Source: G965197405 sp965197405
Lineage (GTDB): Bacteria; Chloroflexota; Dehalococcoidia; Lucifugimonadales; JAGWBF01
Length of the DNA stretch: 64,000 nucleotides
Reading direction: 5' to 3'
NCBI GenBank assembly: GCA_965197405.1
Contig: OZ240206.1
Location: 2,170,001-2,234,000, forward strand
Shown here: piece after piece, positions 1-8,874 of the stretch
Position numbering within the stretch: the first letter of the stretch is position 1
How the letters are laid out: the number at the start of each line of letters is the position of its first letter
Made by a program: the position numbers and the translations under genes
Notes under the pieces: model-generated
Told to the model about the DNA's origin: nothing
What the model saw: only the letters and a program-made list of their open reading frames with translations
Databases searched by the model: none

Positions 1-31
1 TATTCATTCATCTATCAGTAAAACACCCACT

Positions 32-1747
32 CTATGTCTCAGTGGCGGAACGCAGGTCGGCGCGCACGTCGTCGGGATTGGGTTCCCGGTCAATGACGAC
101 GTCAACTACCGCGGGCCTCCCGGAGGCGAGGGCCTCCCGCAGGGCGTCCGCCAGGTCGCGGGAGTCCTGTACCTGCACCCCATAGGCCCCAAATCCCCGC
201 GCCACCGCCCCGTGGTCCGTCTGGACGAACTCGGAGGCGATGGTCCGGCTTCCCTGGTGATGCCTCACCATACCCAGGGCCGAATCGTTCATCACGACGC
301 ACACTATTGGCAGGTCGTACTGTATTGCCGTGGAGAGGGCGTGCACGGACATCATGAAACCGCCGTCGCCCGTGACCGAGACCACAGGCCTGTCGGGATG
401 GACCAGCTTGAGGGCCAGGGACGCCGGAAGGCTCCAGCCCATGCCCGCCATGCCGCCGGGACAGAAGAAGGTCCCCTTCCGCTGGGACTGGTAGAAATGA
501 CACATCCAGACCCGGTTGTTGCCCGCGTCAAGGGTTATAAGGGCCGAGGGGTCCAGGGTTTCCTGAAGTATCCGGACCACGCGCTGGGGGAGCACGGGGG
601 ACGAGTCTCTCAGCAGGGCCGGGTCATGGTAATAGTCCAGGCTGGCCTTCTGGCTTTGAAGCCCCTGCACTCGCTGGCGGGCGCGCTCCTGATTGACAGA
701 TGCCAGGGGCCTGGACGCCTCCACAAGCTGGGAGAGGATTGCAGCGGCGTCTCCCACCAGTCCCAGGTCCACCGGGAAGGTCCAGCCAGTGTTGCGGGGG
801 TCTATGTCAACCTGTATGATACGCTGCCTGCGCGGGTCGAACACCTGGGGGCGTTCCCGGATTGTGTCCTGGGTTGAGAGCCTGGCCCCTACCACCAGCA
901 CGGCGTCCGCCTCGCCCACCACGGTGTTGGCCGCCGTCTGCCCGTACACCCCCACCATGCCCACAGCCAGGGGGTGGGTCTCCTCGATGACGCTCTTGCC
1001 CTTGTAGCTGGTGGCTACCGGCATTCCCCAGAGCTCGGCCAACTCCCGGAGCAGGTCATGGGCCTGGGCCATGTGGACCCCGTTGCCGGCCACCAGCACC
1101 GGCTTGCTGGCCCCGCTCAGCAGCTCTATAGCCCGCTGTATGTCCTGGGGTGACGCCTGGGGGGCGCTGGTGTTCAGGTATCCGGCCGTGTGGTGGATGA
1201 AGGGAGGGGACTCCATATCCACGTCTCCGACGATGGAGGCGCTGCGCATCAGCACGCAGGTAGGCCCCGGCCTGCCGCTGGCAGCGTGTTTGATGGCAAG
1301 CTGTGTGCCCAGAACGGCCTCCTTGGGAGTGGTAGCCAGCGTGGTATATTTGGTCATGGAGCGGAAGATGTTGAGCAGGTCAACGCTGCCGTACTCCCCG
1401 GCCCCCGACTGGTTCGCGGGGTGCTGGGCGGAGCCGCCATCGGAGGTATCCGTCAGCACGATCATTGGTGAGCTGCTCAGGAAGGCTTCCATGATGCCAA
1501 AGGTGGCGTTGGAGCCCATGAAGACCCCTTGACCCATAATGGCTGCGGGCTTGCCGGTGGCTCTGCCATAGGCGTCGGCCATGATGGCTGCCGCCTGCTC
1601 GTGCCGGGTCAGTATAGTCCGTACGCGTCCCTCGTTCCCATATAAGGACCCGAAAATCTGGCCCGTACCCCCGCCCGGGATGCCGAAGACATGGTCAACC
1701 CCGCCTTCCTCCAGCGCCTGTACGATAAGCTCGTGAGCGCGCGCCAT
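32..1747 (-). CDS. ThDP-dependent acetolactate synthase-like enzyme
   Basis: Member of the pyruvate-oxidase/acetolactate-synthase superfamily, which joins or decarboxylates 2-oxoacids with thiamine diphosphate and usually FAD. The N-terminal PYR domain carries the catalytic Glu in RHEQAAAIMADAYGRATGK; a central FAD/DHS-like domain follows; the C-terminal PP domain has GDGGFMMS with the Asn of VVMND (Mg-ThDP motif). About 571 residues, normal for the family. A longer frame begins at 1774, but the ATG at 1747 has a strong AAAGGAG ribosome site and fits the promoter at 1787-1815, so I prefer it. The substrate cannot be read from sequence; ilvB is possible but no small subunit lies beside it. Divergent from the 2-oxoacid oxidoreductase operon. 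Confidence 0.85.
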   Translation of the reverse strand: MARAHELIVQALEEGGVDHVFGIPGGGTGQIFGSLYGNEGRVRTILTRHEQAAAIMADAYGRATGKPAAIMGQGVFMGSNATFGIMEAFLSSSPMIVLTDTSDGGSAQHPANQSGAGEYGSVDLLNIFRSMTKYTTLATTPKEAVLGTQLAIKHAASGRPGPTCVLMRSASIVGDVDMESPPFIHHTAGYLNTSAPQASPQDIQRAIELLSGASKPVLVAGNGVHMAQAHDLLRELAELWGMPVATSYKGKSVIEETHPLAVGMVGVYGQTAANTVVGEADAVLVVGARLSTQDTIRERPQVFDPRRQRIIQVDIDPRNTGWTFPVDLGLVGDAAAILSQLVEASRPLASVNQERARQRVQGLQSQKASLDYYHDPALLRDSSPVLPQRVVRILQETLDPSALITLDAGNNRVWMCHFYQSQRKGTFFCPGGMAGMGWSLPASLALKLVHPDRPVVSVTGDGGFMMSVHALSTAIQYDLPIVCVVMNDSALGMVRHHQGSRTIASEFVQTDHGAVARGFGAYGVQVQDSRDLADALREALASGRPAVVDVVIDREPNPDDVRADLRSATET

Positions 1748-1786
1748 TTTTCTCCTTTCCACGACCTCCGCCATTGGGTTGACCCT

Positions 1787-1815
1787 ATACTAGATGGGGT
1801 TGTCTCCGGTGTCAA
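1787..1815 (-). promoter_or_regulatory. Sigma-70-like promoter of the leftward ThDP gene
   Basis: On the minus strand a perfect TTGACA (1810-1815) is followed after 17 bases by TAGTAT (1787-1792). Transcription would begin near 1780, leaving about a 33-base leader before the ATG at 1747. This excludes the upstream in-frame ATG at 1774 as a comfortable start. Prediction from consensus only. Confidence 0.5.
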
Positions 1816-1940
1816 CAAAGGTCTAAAGGCAGCCCCTACTCATCGCTACGACGGTGTTACAGATGTTACAACGGTCAGCATCTCCAGGACACCCATCCCA
1901 TTGGCATAGCAAGGTTAGCGGTTTCGCTGGCCGTGATTGC

Positions 1941-1970
1941 GTTGACAATTTCCTAGAGCCAATGTTATGC
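1941..1970 (+). promoter_or_regulatory. Candidate promoter of the 2-oxoacid oxidoreductase operon
   Basis: TTGACA at 1941-1946, an 18-base spacer and TATGCT at 1965-1970 point toward the genes at 2140. The leader would be about 165 bases. The rest of the 1775-2139 gap holds no gene that I can support. Confidence 0.35.
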
Positions 1971-2139
1971 TTGACAGGCTGTCTAATCCGGTGTCTATCC
2001 GACCAACTCAGTCCCGTTGTTAAAAGTGCAACCAGCCCAGCAAGCTCATGTAAGCCCATCACTCTTATCTCGACAAAACGATAGCAGGCTCGCTGGGTGA
2101 AGATGCCAGACACTCTGCGTTCATATTAGGAGGGTCCAG

Positions 2140-3840
2140 ATGCAGACGCAAGACCTAGTGGTCCGGTTCGCGGGAGAAGGCGGTCAGGGTGTAGTCACCG
2201 CAGCCGAAATGTTGGCTCGGGCGGCTGCCTCTGTGGGTTATCACGTCCAGACCTTCGCCACTTTCCCGTCCCAGATCATGGGAGGCCCGACGTGGACTCA
2301 GACACGGATTTCTACCATGCCCGTCCTCAGCCCCGGCGATGACCTGGATGTGCTGGTGGCCCTGAACTTGGAGGCTTACGATAACCATCACGAAGAGGTC
2401 CGCAGCGGCGGGGTGATATTGCATGACTCCACCTTCGACATCCTGTCCGATAACCGCGCCGTCGGAGTCCCCTTCGACGAGTTAGCCAAGGAAGCAGGCG
2501 AAGCTCGTGCGGCCAACATGGTAATCATAGGCGGCCTGGCTCACCTGGTGAACATGCCCCTGCAATACTTCGAGGACTTCGTACAGCAGCGGTTCAAGGG
2601 ACGCGAGGCCGTCATCGAGGCGAATATCAAAGCCCTGCGCTTGGGCCATAAGCACGCCGCCAACAGCGAGATGCAACTGGGGGAGTTGGGCACTCCCACC
2701 AAACCGGACTGGGAGCAACTGATGCTCAAGGGCAACGAGGCCATCTCTCTGGGCGCTCTGGCTGCCGGGCTGGACTTCTACGTGGGTTACCCCATCTCGC
2801 CCGCGACCACCATACTCGTCTTCATGGAGCGAAACCTGGTGGGCGAGGGGAAGTTCGCCTACCAGGTGAGCTCCGAAATCGAGTCTATCAATGCCATCCT
2901 GGGGGCGGGGTATGCCGGGAAGAAGGCCATGACCGCCACCGCAGGGCCGGGCTTCTCTCTGATGAGCGAAGGGCTGGGGCTGGGATGGATGGCGGAGATT
3001 CCGGTGGTGGTCGTGGACGTGCAGCGGGGCGGTCCCGCCACGGGCCTGCCGACCAAGACGGAGCAGTCGGACCTGCTAGCTGTCTTGCACCCTGCCCACG
3101 GCGACGTGAAGCTCCCCGTCCTCGCCGCCGGCACGGTGGAAGAGTGCTTCTACGCCGCCATCAAGGCCCTCAACTGGGCAGAGAGGTATCAAGGCCCGGT
3201 GGTGCTGATGACCGAGATGTCCCTGGCCGAGCGGGCACAGAACATCCCCAAGCCCGACCTCTCAAAGGTGGAGGTGGAGGACCGGAAGGTCTATGAAGGG
3301 ACCAACGGATACCTGCGATACGAGGGCTTCGAGCTGTCTCCCATGCCCATCCCGGGCCAGCCGGGTTCCTACGTCGCCAACGGCAGCGAGCACGACGCTA
3401 TGGGAGACACCACCCACCTGGCCAGCCGCCATATCCAGATGACGGAGCGCCGTTTCAGCAAGCTGAAGCTGCTGGAGGACGACAACTACGAAAGCGAGAA
3501 CCCGTCGGATCCGGTAGCGGTCATGACCTGGGGCGGCTCCAAGGGTCCGACGCGAGAAGCCTATGACATCCTCATGTCCCAGGGCCAACGGATTGGGTGG
3601 TACTACACCATCCAGCTCAACCCCCTGCCCCCGGCGTTGCTGGAAGAGCTCCGGCAGAAGGACCTGGTGATAGTCCCCGAGCTTAACTACCAGGGCCAGT
3701 TCTCCAGCATACTGCGCTCTTTGGGCGTCCGTGCGGAGTCCATTACCCAGTACACCGGACTGCCCTTCAAGGTCAGGGAGCTGGTGGAGAATATAACGGA
3801 AATGGCAGAATCCCGGCAGAAAGGGATGGTAAGAGCATGA
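2140..3840 (+). CDS. korA: 2-oxoacid:ferredoxin oxidoreductase, fused gamma-alpha subunit
   Basis: Oxidative decarboxylation of a 2-oxoacid (2-oxoglutarate or a branched-chain 2-oxoacid) to acyl-CoA with ferredoxin reduction. The first ~190 residues are the gamma domain (RFAGEGGQGVVTAAEML, MGGPTWTQTRIS). From about residue 195 the alpha domain begins (KGNEAISLGALAAGLDFY, GYPISPATTI) and includes the ThDP-contacting PYR fold. At 566 aa it matches fused KorA-type subunits. An AGGAGGG ribosome site at 2128-2134 supports the ATG at 2140. Its stop overlaps the korB start (ATGA), so translation is probably coupled. The exact substrate is inferred, not shown. Confidence 0.85.
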   Translation: MQTQDLVVRFAGEGGQGVVTAAEMLARAAASVGYHVQTFATFPSQIMGGPTWTQTRISTMPVLSPGDDLDVLVALNLEAYDNHHEEVRSGGVILHDSTFDILSDNRAVGVPFDELAKEAGEARAANMVIIGGLAHLVNMPLQYFEDFVQQRFKGREAVIEANIKALRLGHKHAANSEMQLGELGTPTKPDWEQLMLKGNEAISLGALAAGLDFYVGYPISPATTILVFMERNLVGEGKFAYQVSSEIESINAILGAGYAGKKAMTATAGPGFSLMSEGLGLGWMAEIPVVVVDVQRGGPATGLPTKTEQSDLLAVLHPAHGDVKLPVLAAGTVEECFYAAIKALNWAERYQGPVVLMTEMSLAERAQNIPKPDLSKVEVEDRKVYEGTNGYLRYEGFELSPMPIPGQPGSYVANGSEHDAMGDTTHLASRHIQMTERRFSKLKLLEDDNYESENPSDPVAVMTWGGSKGPTREAYDILMSQGQRIGWYYTIQLNPLPPALLEELRQKDLVIVPELNYQGQFSSILRSLGVRAESITQYTGLPFKVRELVENITEMAESRQKGMVRA

Positions 3841-4703
3841 GCGCGAAGAACCCCGAATACGACTTCAAGTGGTGCCCCGGCTGCGGCGACTTTGGCGTCC
3901 GCCGTTCCTTGGAGTTCGCCATGTCTGACCGTATCAAACGTGACGAGCTCCCTATGGAGACCAACGTGGTGGTGGCGGGAATCGGCTGCTCCGGCAACCT
4001 CGTACACCTGCTGGAGGGGCCTCAGCCCTACGGTTTCCACGGTATCCACGGCAGGTCCTTGCCCATCGCTATGGGAGTCAAGATGGCGCGGCCGGACCTG
4101 AACGTGGTCGTAGTAGCCGGAGACGGCGACTTCCTGAGCATCGGGGCCGAGCATATAGGGCCCCAGGCCGCGCGAAATCTGAACATCTGCGCCGTTATCA
4201 TGGACAACGGCGTCTATGGCTTGACCAAGGGACAGAGCTCGCCCACCACAGAGTTCGGCGAGACCACAAGCTCCACGCCCTACGGCAAGATAGAGGACCC
4301 CCTGAACCCCCTGGAGCTGTACCTGACCTTTGGAGTCTCCTTCATCGCCTCCGGGTTCTCGAGCCAGCCAAGGGTCTTGGCCAAGCTAATAAGCGAGGGC
4401 ATGGACCACCGCGGCTTCTCCATAGTCCACGTGCAGTCCCCTTGCACCACCTACAATGACACCTTCGACATCATCAAGGGCAACGCCAAGAAGGGCATAG
4501 AGCCCACGATGTGGCAGATACCGGATGACCACGACCCGTCGGACCGCAGGGCCGCCTATGACGTGATACAGGAGGGTGGACTGCCCATCGGCGTCGTCTA
4601 CCGGAACGACAACCGGCCATCGCTGGACCAGCACGTGGAGAGAATCCAGGAGAAAGTCCCGGCAAAGAGTGCCCAGGACCTCATAGACTCCTTCCAGTTC
4701 TAG
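3837..4703 (+). CDS. korB: 2-oxoacid:ferredoxin oxidoreductase, beta subunit
   Basis: Catalytic ThDP subunit paired with the preceding alpha/gamma subunit. Early CPGCGDFG and GIGCSGNLVH motifs are typical of KorB. The Mg-ThDP motif is VAGDGDFLSIG followed by MDNGVYGLTKGQ. Its 288 residues are the usual size for a beta subunit without an extra ferredoxin domain. The four-base ATGA overlap with korA shows a two-gene operon. No delta (ferredoxin) subunit is adjacent, so electrons presumably pass to a separate ferredoxin. Confidence 0.87.
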   Translation: MSAKNPEYDFKWCPGCGDFGVRRSLEFAMSDRIKRDELPMETNVVVAGIGCSGNLVHLLEGPQPYGFHGIHGRSLPIAMGVKMARPDLNVVVVAGDGDFLSIGAEHIGPQAARNLNICAVIMDNGVYGLTKGQSSPTTEFGETTSSTPYGKIEDPLNPLELYLTFGVSFIASGFSSQPRVLAKLISEGMDHRGFSIVHVQSPCTTYNDTFDIIKGNAKKGIEPTMWQIPDDHDPSDRRAAYDVIQEGGLPIGVVYRNDNRPSLDQHVERIQEKVPAKSAQDLIDSFQF

Positions 4704-4754
4704 GCCGGTTCCAGGCGCGCTTCACCCCATCCGGGGGGCGCGGTGAAACGGTAT

Positions 4755-4788
4755 CAGAGGGCACCTCAGCGTATGGAGTGCCCTCTGT
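4755..4788 (+). terminator. Hairpin after korB, possible terminator
   Basis: A 10-bp perfect stem (CAGAGGGCAC / GTGCCCTCTG) with a 14-base loop lies about 50 bases after the korB stop. No U-run follows, so intrinsic termination is only a possibility. Confidence 0.4.
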
Positions 4789-4832
4789 CCTGCTATGAAA
4801 ATAGCCTGCAATCCTCATCCTATCATTCCGGT

Positions 4833-4856
4833 CCCGTATCCAGTACGGGGCAGGCC
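4833..4856 (+). repeat. 24-bp hairpin micro-repeat, intergenic copy (R1)
   Basis: Begins CCCGTATCCAGTACGGGG and ends CAGGCC. It is the same unit that is found inside transposase genes at 34728, 40115 and 40660. Here it lies between korB and the flavin oxidoreductase gene. Confidence 0.85.
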
Positions 4857-4888
4857 TTGAGACGGAATCCATATTCCCGCCTTCCGGA

Positions 4889-4955
4889 CCCCCGCTTTCG
4901 CGGGGGTGACGGTTACGTAAAGGTCTCCTTTCTCGGAGCCTGCCCTTGCGAAAGC
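4889..4955. repeat. GC-rich palindromic repeats
   Basis: Two more short repeats in the 4704-5027 gap. A perfect CCCCCGC-TTTC-GCGGGGG-type hairpin followed by TGACGG lies at 4889-4911. A reverse-oriented copy with the GAGCCTGCCC tail and a TTGCGAAAGC arm lies at 4936-4955. They belong to the dispersed hairpin family seen at 20232, 20304, 33168 and 59768. Confidence 0.6.
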
Positions 4956-5027
4956 ATGGCGTGACAATCGAAAGACCCTGGAGCTAACTAAGAAAACGAC
5001 ACCAGGCACGGGAGAGATGGTATAGTC

Positions 5028-5972
5028 ATGGATGGGCCGGAGATTCACTTCGGGGCGGTCCTCGGGCTGGGAGTCGAGGATACGGCTGCGGAAGCCCGGT
5101 GGCTTGAGGAGTTGGGGTACGAGCACCTCGGATCGGGGGAGCATTTCATGCGGGGTAATCCCCCCGGTCCCTCCAGCGCGGTGCTCCCCGTTCTGGCTGT
5201 GGCCGCCGGGGCCACCACCAGCATACGCCTCGTCTCCTCGGTGATACTCGTCCCATTCTATCACCCCACCATCCTGGCTAAGCTCGCCTCCACCCTGGAC
5301 ATCGCCTCCGGTGGCCGTCTTACCCTGGGGATAGGAGTGGGAGGCGAGTTCCCGGTGGAGTTTCAGGCTGCGGGCATATCCGTCAGGCAGCGAGGCGGCA
5401 GGACCGACGAGTGTCTCGAGGCGATGAAACGGCTCTGGACCCGGGAGCATGTGGACTACCAGGGTCGCTATTACAAGCTGGACGACGTGACCATCGCGCC
5501 CCCACCGGCCCAGCAGCCCCATCCCCCCATCTGGGTCGCCGGACGGCGGGAGGCCGCCATGCGCCGCGCCGTCCGCTATGGCGATGCCTGGTTCCCCTAT
5601 CTCTACAGCCCGGAGCGCTACAAGGGCAGCGTGGAGAGAATCAACGCCCTGGCTGAGGAAGAACGCCGCGACCTTTCCGGCTTCCAGTGGGCCAACTTCC
5701 AGTTCATCGCCGTGTACGATACCAGAGAGGAGGCAGCCCTGGCAGCGGCCCAGGCCCTGGGAGGGCAGTACCTCTACTCCGGCGACTTCATGAACATCGT
5801 GGGCCAGTACTGCGTCCTCGGGCCCGTGAAGGAGTGCATACGGCGTCTGGAAGAGTACGTGGAGGCGGGGGTGAGGCATTTCCTCTTCAACTGGGCGTGC
5901 CCCCAGGAGGACCGCGCCAGGCAGATGGAAACGGTGGCCAGGGAGATTATTCCCCACTTCCGAGGACAATAG
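5028..5972 (+). CDS. LLM-class (luciferase-like) flavin-dependent oxidoreductase
   Basis: Bacterial luciferase-like TIM-barrel protein of 314 residues that uses FMN or coenzyme F420. Typical features are HFGAVLGLG at the first beta strand, LVSSVILVPFYHPTILAKLASTLDIASGGRLTLGIGVG (quoted here only as the region at residues ~70-108), and PPPAQQPHPPIWVAGRRE near residue 165. ATG 5028 follows a GGGAGAG ribosome site. Substrate unknown; such genes are abundant and diverse in SAR202-like genomes. It stands alone, flanked by repeat-rich gaps. Confidence 0.8.
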   Translation: MDGPEIHFGAVLGLGVEDTAAEARWLEELGYEHLGSGEHFMRGNPPGPSSAVLPVLAVAAGATTSIRLVSSVILVPFYHPTILAKLASTLDIASGGRLTLGIGVGGEFPVEFQAAGISVRQRGGRTDECLEAMKRLWTREHVDYQGRYYKLDDVTIAPPPAQQPHPPIWVAGRREAAMRRAVRYGDAWFPYLYSPERYKGSVERINALAEEERRDLSGFQWANFQFIAVYDTREEAALAAAQALGGQYLYSGDFMNIVGQYCVLGPVKECIRRLEEYVEAGVRHFLFNWACPQEDRARQMETVAREIIPHFRGQ

Positions 5973-6038
5973 CCTTAACACGGCCACACAGACGGCGGAA
6001 AGTCATTGGTCATTTGATCGTTATTGAGGAGGTCCATT

Positions 6039-6848
6039 ATGGCAGGCATCTGGCCCGGTGACACACAGTGCGTTGCGATGCTCTCCTTCGACGTGGACGG
6101 CATATCCCCCTGGGCGCGCATGGACCCTGAAGTCGCCAAGCTGCCAAGCTTCGTCTCCATGGCCGAGTACGGCCCCAGTGTGGCTGCGTGGCGCATCCTC
6201 GACCTGCTGGACGACGCCAACATCAAGGGCAGCTTCTTCATTCCGGGGTCTGTGGCCGAGCGTTATCCCGACCTCGTCAAGGACATTGCCCGCCGGGGCC
6301 ACGAGGTCGGCAACCACGGCTATCTGCATGAGCCTCCTGCCTCTATGGACGCCAGGGAAGAGGAGGAGGTCCTGGTGAAGGGCAACGACATCCTGGAGGG
6401 TCTGACAGGTCAGAGGCCCAGGGGATACCGTTCACCCGGCTGGGAGCTGAGCGAGGTGTCCCTGGAGTTGCTGACCTCCCACGGCTTCACCTACGACACC
6501 AGCCTCATGGGTGACGACGCGCCCTACACCGAGAATACCTCCAACGGGAAGCTGGTCGAGATTCCCATCTCCTGGGTCCTGGATGACGCCCCCCACTTCA
6601 TCTATGCCCCGGCTATCCGGCGCACAAGCCCCATGAAGAGCCCCAACGAGATATACGAAATCTGGACCGCCGAGTTTGACGGGCTTTATCGCTATGGCAG
6701 GTCCTTCCCCCTCACCATGCACCCCCAGTTCATCGGGCGACCGGGCAGGCTCCTGATGCTGGAGCGACTGATTAGCTACATCCGCTCCTTCCCCAACGTG
6801 GCCTTCATGCGCATGATAGACGTGGCTGATATGTGGGCGGGCCGCTAG
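6039..6848 (+). CDS. NodB-type polysaccharide deacetylase family protein
   Basis: Carbohydrate esterase 4 / NodB fold, about 269 aa. Visible motifs are LSFDVDGI (motif 1, metal-binding Asp), a zinc-binding H..H in GHEVGNHGYLHE and RGYRSPGWELS (motif 3). Family members deacetylate cell-wall sugars or act on related amides such as allantoin. Absence of a signal peptide suggests a cytosolic, possibly PuuE/allantoinase-like, role (inference). A frame extends to TTG 6024, but GAGGAGG at 6026-6032 places the true start at ATG 6039. Confidence 0.8.
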   Translation: MAGIWPGDTQCVAMLSFDVDGISPWARMDPEVAKLPSFVSMAEYGPSVAAWRILDLLDDANIKGSFFIPGSVAERYPDLVKDIARRGHEVGNHGYLHEPPASMDAREEEEVLVKGNDILEGLTGQRPRGYRSPGWELSEVSLELLTSHGFTYDTSLMGDDAPYTENTSNGKLVEIPISWVLDDAPHFIYAPAIRRTSPMKSPNEIYEIWTAEFDGLYRYGRSFPLTMHPQFIGRPGRLLMLERLISYIRSFPNVAFMRMIDVADMWAGR

Positions 6849-6877
6849 CCCCGGGTGCGACGCAGGGTCTTTTAATT

Positions 6878-7014
6878 GTCACCCCGAGCGGAGCGAGGGG
6901 TTTAAAATCCCGGCTGACTGCGGTCTTGTTATGGCCAATACTACCTTGATTACGGTTTTTGTTAGGCGCCATTTTTAGATTCCTCACCACGCTTCGCTCC
7001 GTTTGGAATGACAC
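6878..7014. repeat. Dispersed repeat pair (CACCCCGAGCGGAGCG / CGCTTCGCTCC type)
   Basis: The 6849-7171 gap carries GTCACCCCGAGCGGAGCGAGG at its left and a diverged, inverted relative (GATTCCTCACCACGCTTCG... ending GGAATGACAC) at 6978-7014. The same family forms an inverted pair at 59914-60010. No gene is visible in the gap. Confidence 0.5.
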
Positions 7015-7171
7015 GTCGCGGGGCCTGTATTCACCTGACGCCGAGAATGGAACGATCCCAAAAGACTCTAGGTGCGTTGACAGCAAGGTAGCAAGATGGT
7101 AGATTCTATGTGGAAATTAGCGGTCCCCACCGGGGCTGCTAAAACGATACCAGGGACTCAGGAGGACCGCG

Positions 7172-7510
7172 TTGCCACTCTATGATTATGAATGCCTCAA
7201 TTGCGGGCATGTGTTTGAGTTGAGGCAGAGCTTCAATGCAGACCCGGAAGGGGTCTGTCCCCAGTGCGCGGGCATGTCCAGGCGCAAGTTTCACGCCGTC
7301 CCCATAATATACAAAGGGTCCGGTTTTTATACCACGGACTACAAGAAGACCGGCTACAGCGGCGTCCCCAAAGAGGACGAGGACAAAAAGGGGACGGGAG
7401 AGACGGCCACGGCGGCTGCTGGCAGCGAGAACAAGAAGGGAAAGAGCGAGGCTGCCACGGCGACTGCCGGAGGCTCCGAGAGTAAGAAAGAGGCTGCCAA
7501 GGAGACGTAA
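7172..7510 (+). CDS. FmdB-family zinc-ribbon protein
   Basis: Small putative regulatory protein of the FmdB/CxxC_CXXC_SSSS family. The N-terminus MPLYDYECLNCGHVFELRQS and a second CPQC form one zinc ribbon. The C-terminal ~50 residues are a low-complexity K/E/A/T tail. Start is TTG 7172 after AGGAGGA. Only six bases separate it from dtd, so the two are probably co-transcribed. Function of the family is not established. Confidence 0.8.
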   Translation: MPLYDYECLNCGHVFELRQSFNADPEGVCPQCAGMSRRKFHAVPIIYKGSGFYTTDYKKTGYSGVPKEDEDKKGTGETATAAAGSENKKGKSEAATATAGGSESKKEAAKET

Positions 7511-7516
7511 GGGGCT

Positions 7517-7984
7517 TTGCGGGCTCTCATCCAGCGGGTGTCACGGGCTTCTGTGTCGGTGAGTGGTACGGAGATAGGCAGGACGGGGGAGGGTCTGGTC
7601 GTCCTGCTGGGCGTATCCAGGGAGGACGGTGAAGAGGACGCCCGGTACCTGGTGGAGAGAGTTGTCAATCTGAGGATTTTCCCCGACGATGAGGGCCGAT
7701 TCGATCGCTCCGCCCTGGATACTGGGGCGGAGCTTCTCGTTATCAGCCAGTTCACGCTGTACGCCGATACCCGCAGGGGCCGCCGCCCCGACTTCACCCG
7801 GGCAGCCCAGCCGGAGGAGGCTGAGAGGCTGTACCATAGAGCGGTACAGCTTTTCGACGAGTCGGGCCTGCGGGTGGTAACGGGACGCTTCCGGGAGCAT
7901 ATGCTGGTGGACCTTCAGAACGACGGCCCCGTAACCCTCATGATTGACAGCGATGACAGGTCCAGCCCGCGGCGCGGTCGGTAG
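7517..7984 (+). CDS. dtd: D-aminoacyl-tRNA deacylase
   Basis: Removes D-amino acids (and glycine mischarged on tRNA-Ala) from tRNA. The 155-aa length and the N-terminus MRALIQRVSRASVSVSG are typical. The catalytic SQFTLYAD motif lies near residue 78 and the C-terminal GPVTLMIDS carries the second family motif. Starts with TTG. Downstream of the FmdB-like gene and convergent with nadC. Confidence 0.93.
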   Translation: MRALIQRVSRASVSVSGTEIGRTGEGLVVLLGVSREDGEEDARYLVERVVNLRIFPDDEGRFDRSALDTGAELLVISQFTLYADTRRGRRPDFTRAAQPEEAERLYHRAVQLFDESGLRVVTGRFREHMLVDLQNDGPVTLMIDSDDRSSPRRGR

Positions 7985-8012
7985 CGACGCTCACGCGCGA
8001 GGGGAAAGTCCT

Positions 8013-8864
8013 TTAGAACTCTAGGTCCAGGCTTATGTCCAGAGCCTTCACCGAGTGGGTGAGACCGCCGATGGATATGAGGTCAACGCCCGTCTCAGCC
8101 ACGGCCCTCACCGTCTCCAGGTTGATGCCCCCCGAAGCCTCTATGACAGCCCTGCCCTTCACCATCTCCACCGCTTCTCGCATCTGATTCAGGGTCATGT
8201 TGTCCAGCATGATTACGTGCGCCCCGGCTTCCAATGCCTCCTGAAGCTCCTCCAGATTGGTGACCTCCACCTCCACCTTGATGGTGTGGGATGCCCTCTC
8301 CAGGGCCAGGGCCACCACTTCTTTCAGGCTGAGGCCGCGAGAGCGCAGGGCGGCGATATGGTTGTCTTTGATGAGGATGCCATCGGCCAGGTTCAGCCGG
8401 TGGTTCGCTCCTCCGCCAGCCGTGACGGCGTACTTGTCCAGGTATCTCAGTCCCGGGGCGGTCTTGCGGGTATCCACGATTTTCGCCGTGAGACCCTCCA
8501 CCACCTTCACGTAGCGGGCGGTATCGGTGGCGATGCCGCTCATGCGTTGCAGGAAGTTGAGGGCGGGCCGCTCAGCCCTGAGAATACTCGCCGCGCTGCC
8601 CTCCACCCGTGCGACGGAGTCGCCCGGAGCGAGCGCGGCCCCATCCTCCACCAGGGACGCAACCCGCAGCCGGGGGTCAACCTGGCTGAACACGGCCAGG
8701 GCTATGTTCACACCCGCGAGGACACCATCAGCTTTGGACCTGATGACGCCAACGCCCTTCAGGTCAGCAGGTATAATGCTGGCGGTGGTGGGGTCGTTGA
8801 AGGTCAGGTCTTCGGACAAGGCCTCGTCTATAAGGCGCCGCACCTCCGGGGTCAGGTGAATCAC
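8013..8864 (-). CDS. nadC: Nicotinate-nucleotide pyrophosphorylase (carboxylating)
   Basis: Converts quinolinate plus PRPP to nicotinate mononucleotide in de novo NAD synthesis. Motifs: NFLQRMSGIAT, VDTRKTAPGLRYLDKYAV, GGGANHRLNLADGILIKDNH and EASGGI near the C-terminus. Length 283 aa is normal. It is the last gene of a leftward set miaB-nadA-VOC-nadC, which puts both quinolinate-handling enzymes together. No nadB or aspartate dehydrogenase is in the window. Confidence 0.95.
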   Translation of the reverse strand: MIHLTPEVRRLIDEALSEDLTFNDPTTASIIPADLKGVGVIRSKADGVLAGVNIALAVFSQVDPRLRVASLVEDGAALAPGDSVARVEGSAASILRAERPALNFLQRMSGIATDTARYVKVVEGLTAKIVDTRKTAPGLRYLDKYAVTAGGGANHRLNLADGILIKDNHIAALRSRGLSLKEVVALALERASHTIKVEVEVTNLEELQEALEAGAHVIMLDNMTLNQMREAVEMVKGRAVIEASGGINLETVRAVAETGVDLISIGGLTHSVKALDISLDLEF

Positions 8865-8874
8865 CGGACTCCCT

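Noticed and set aside
4815..5987. 390-residue open frame on the minus strand
   Set aside because: Complementary to the flavin oxidoreductase gene, no ribosome site or domain; long antisense frames are expected in GC-rich DNA.
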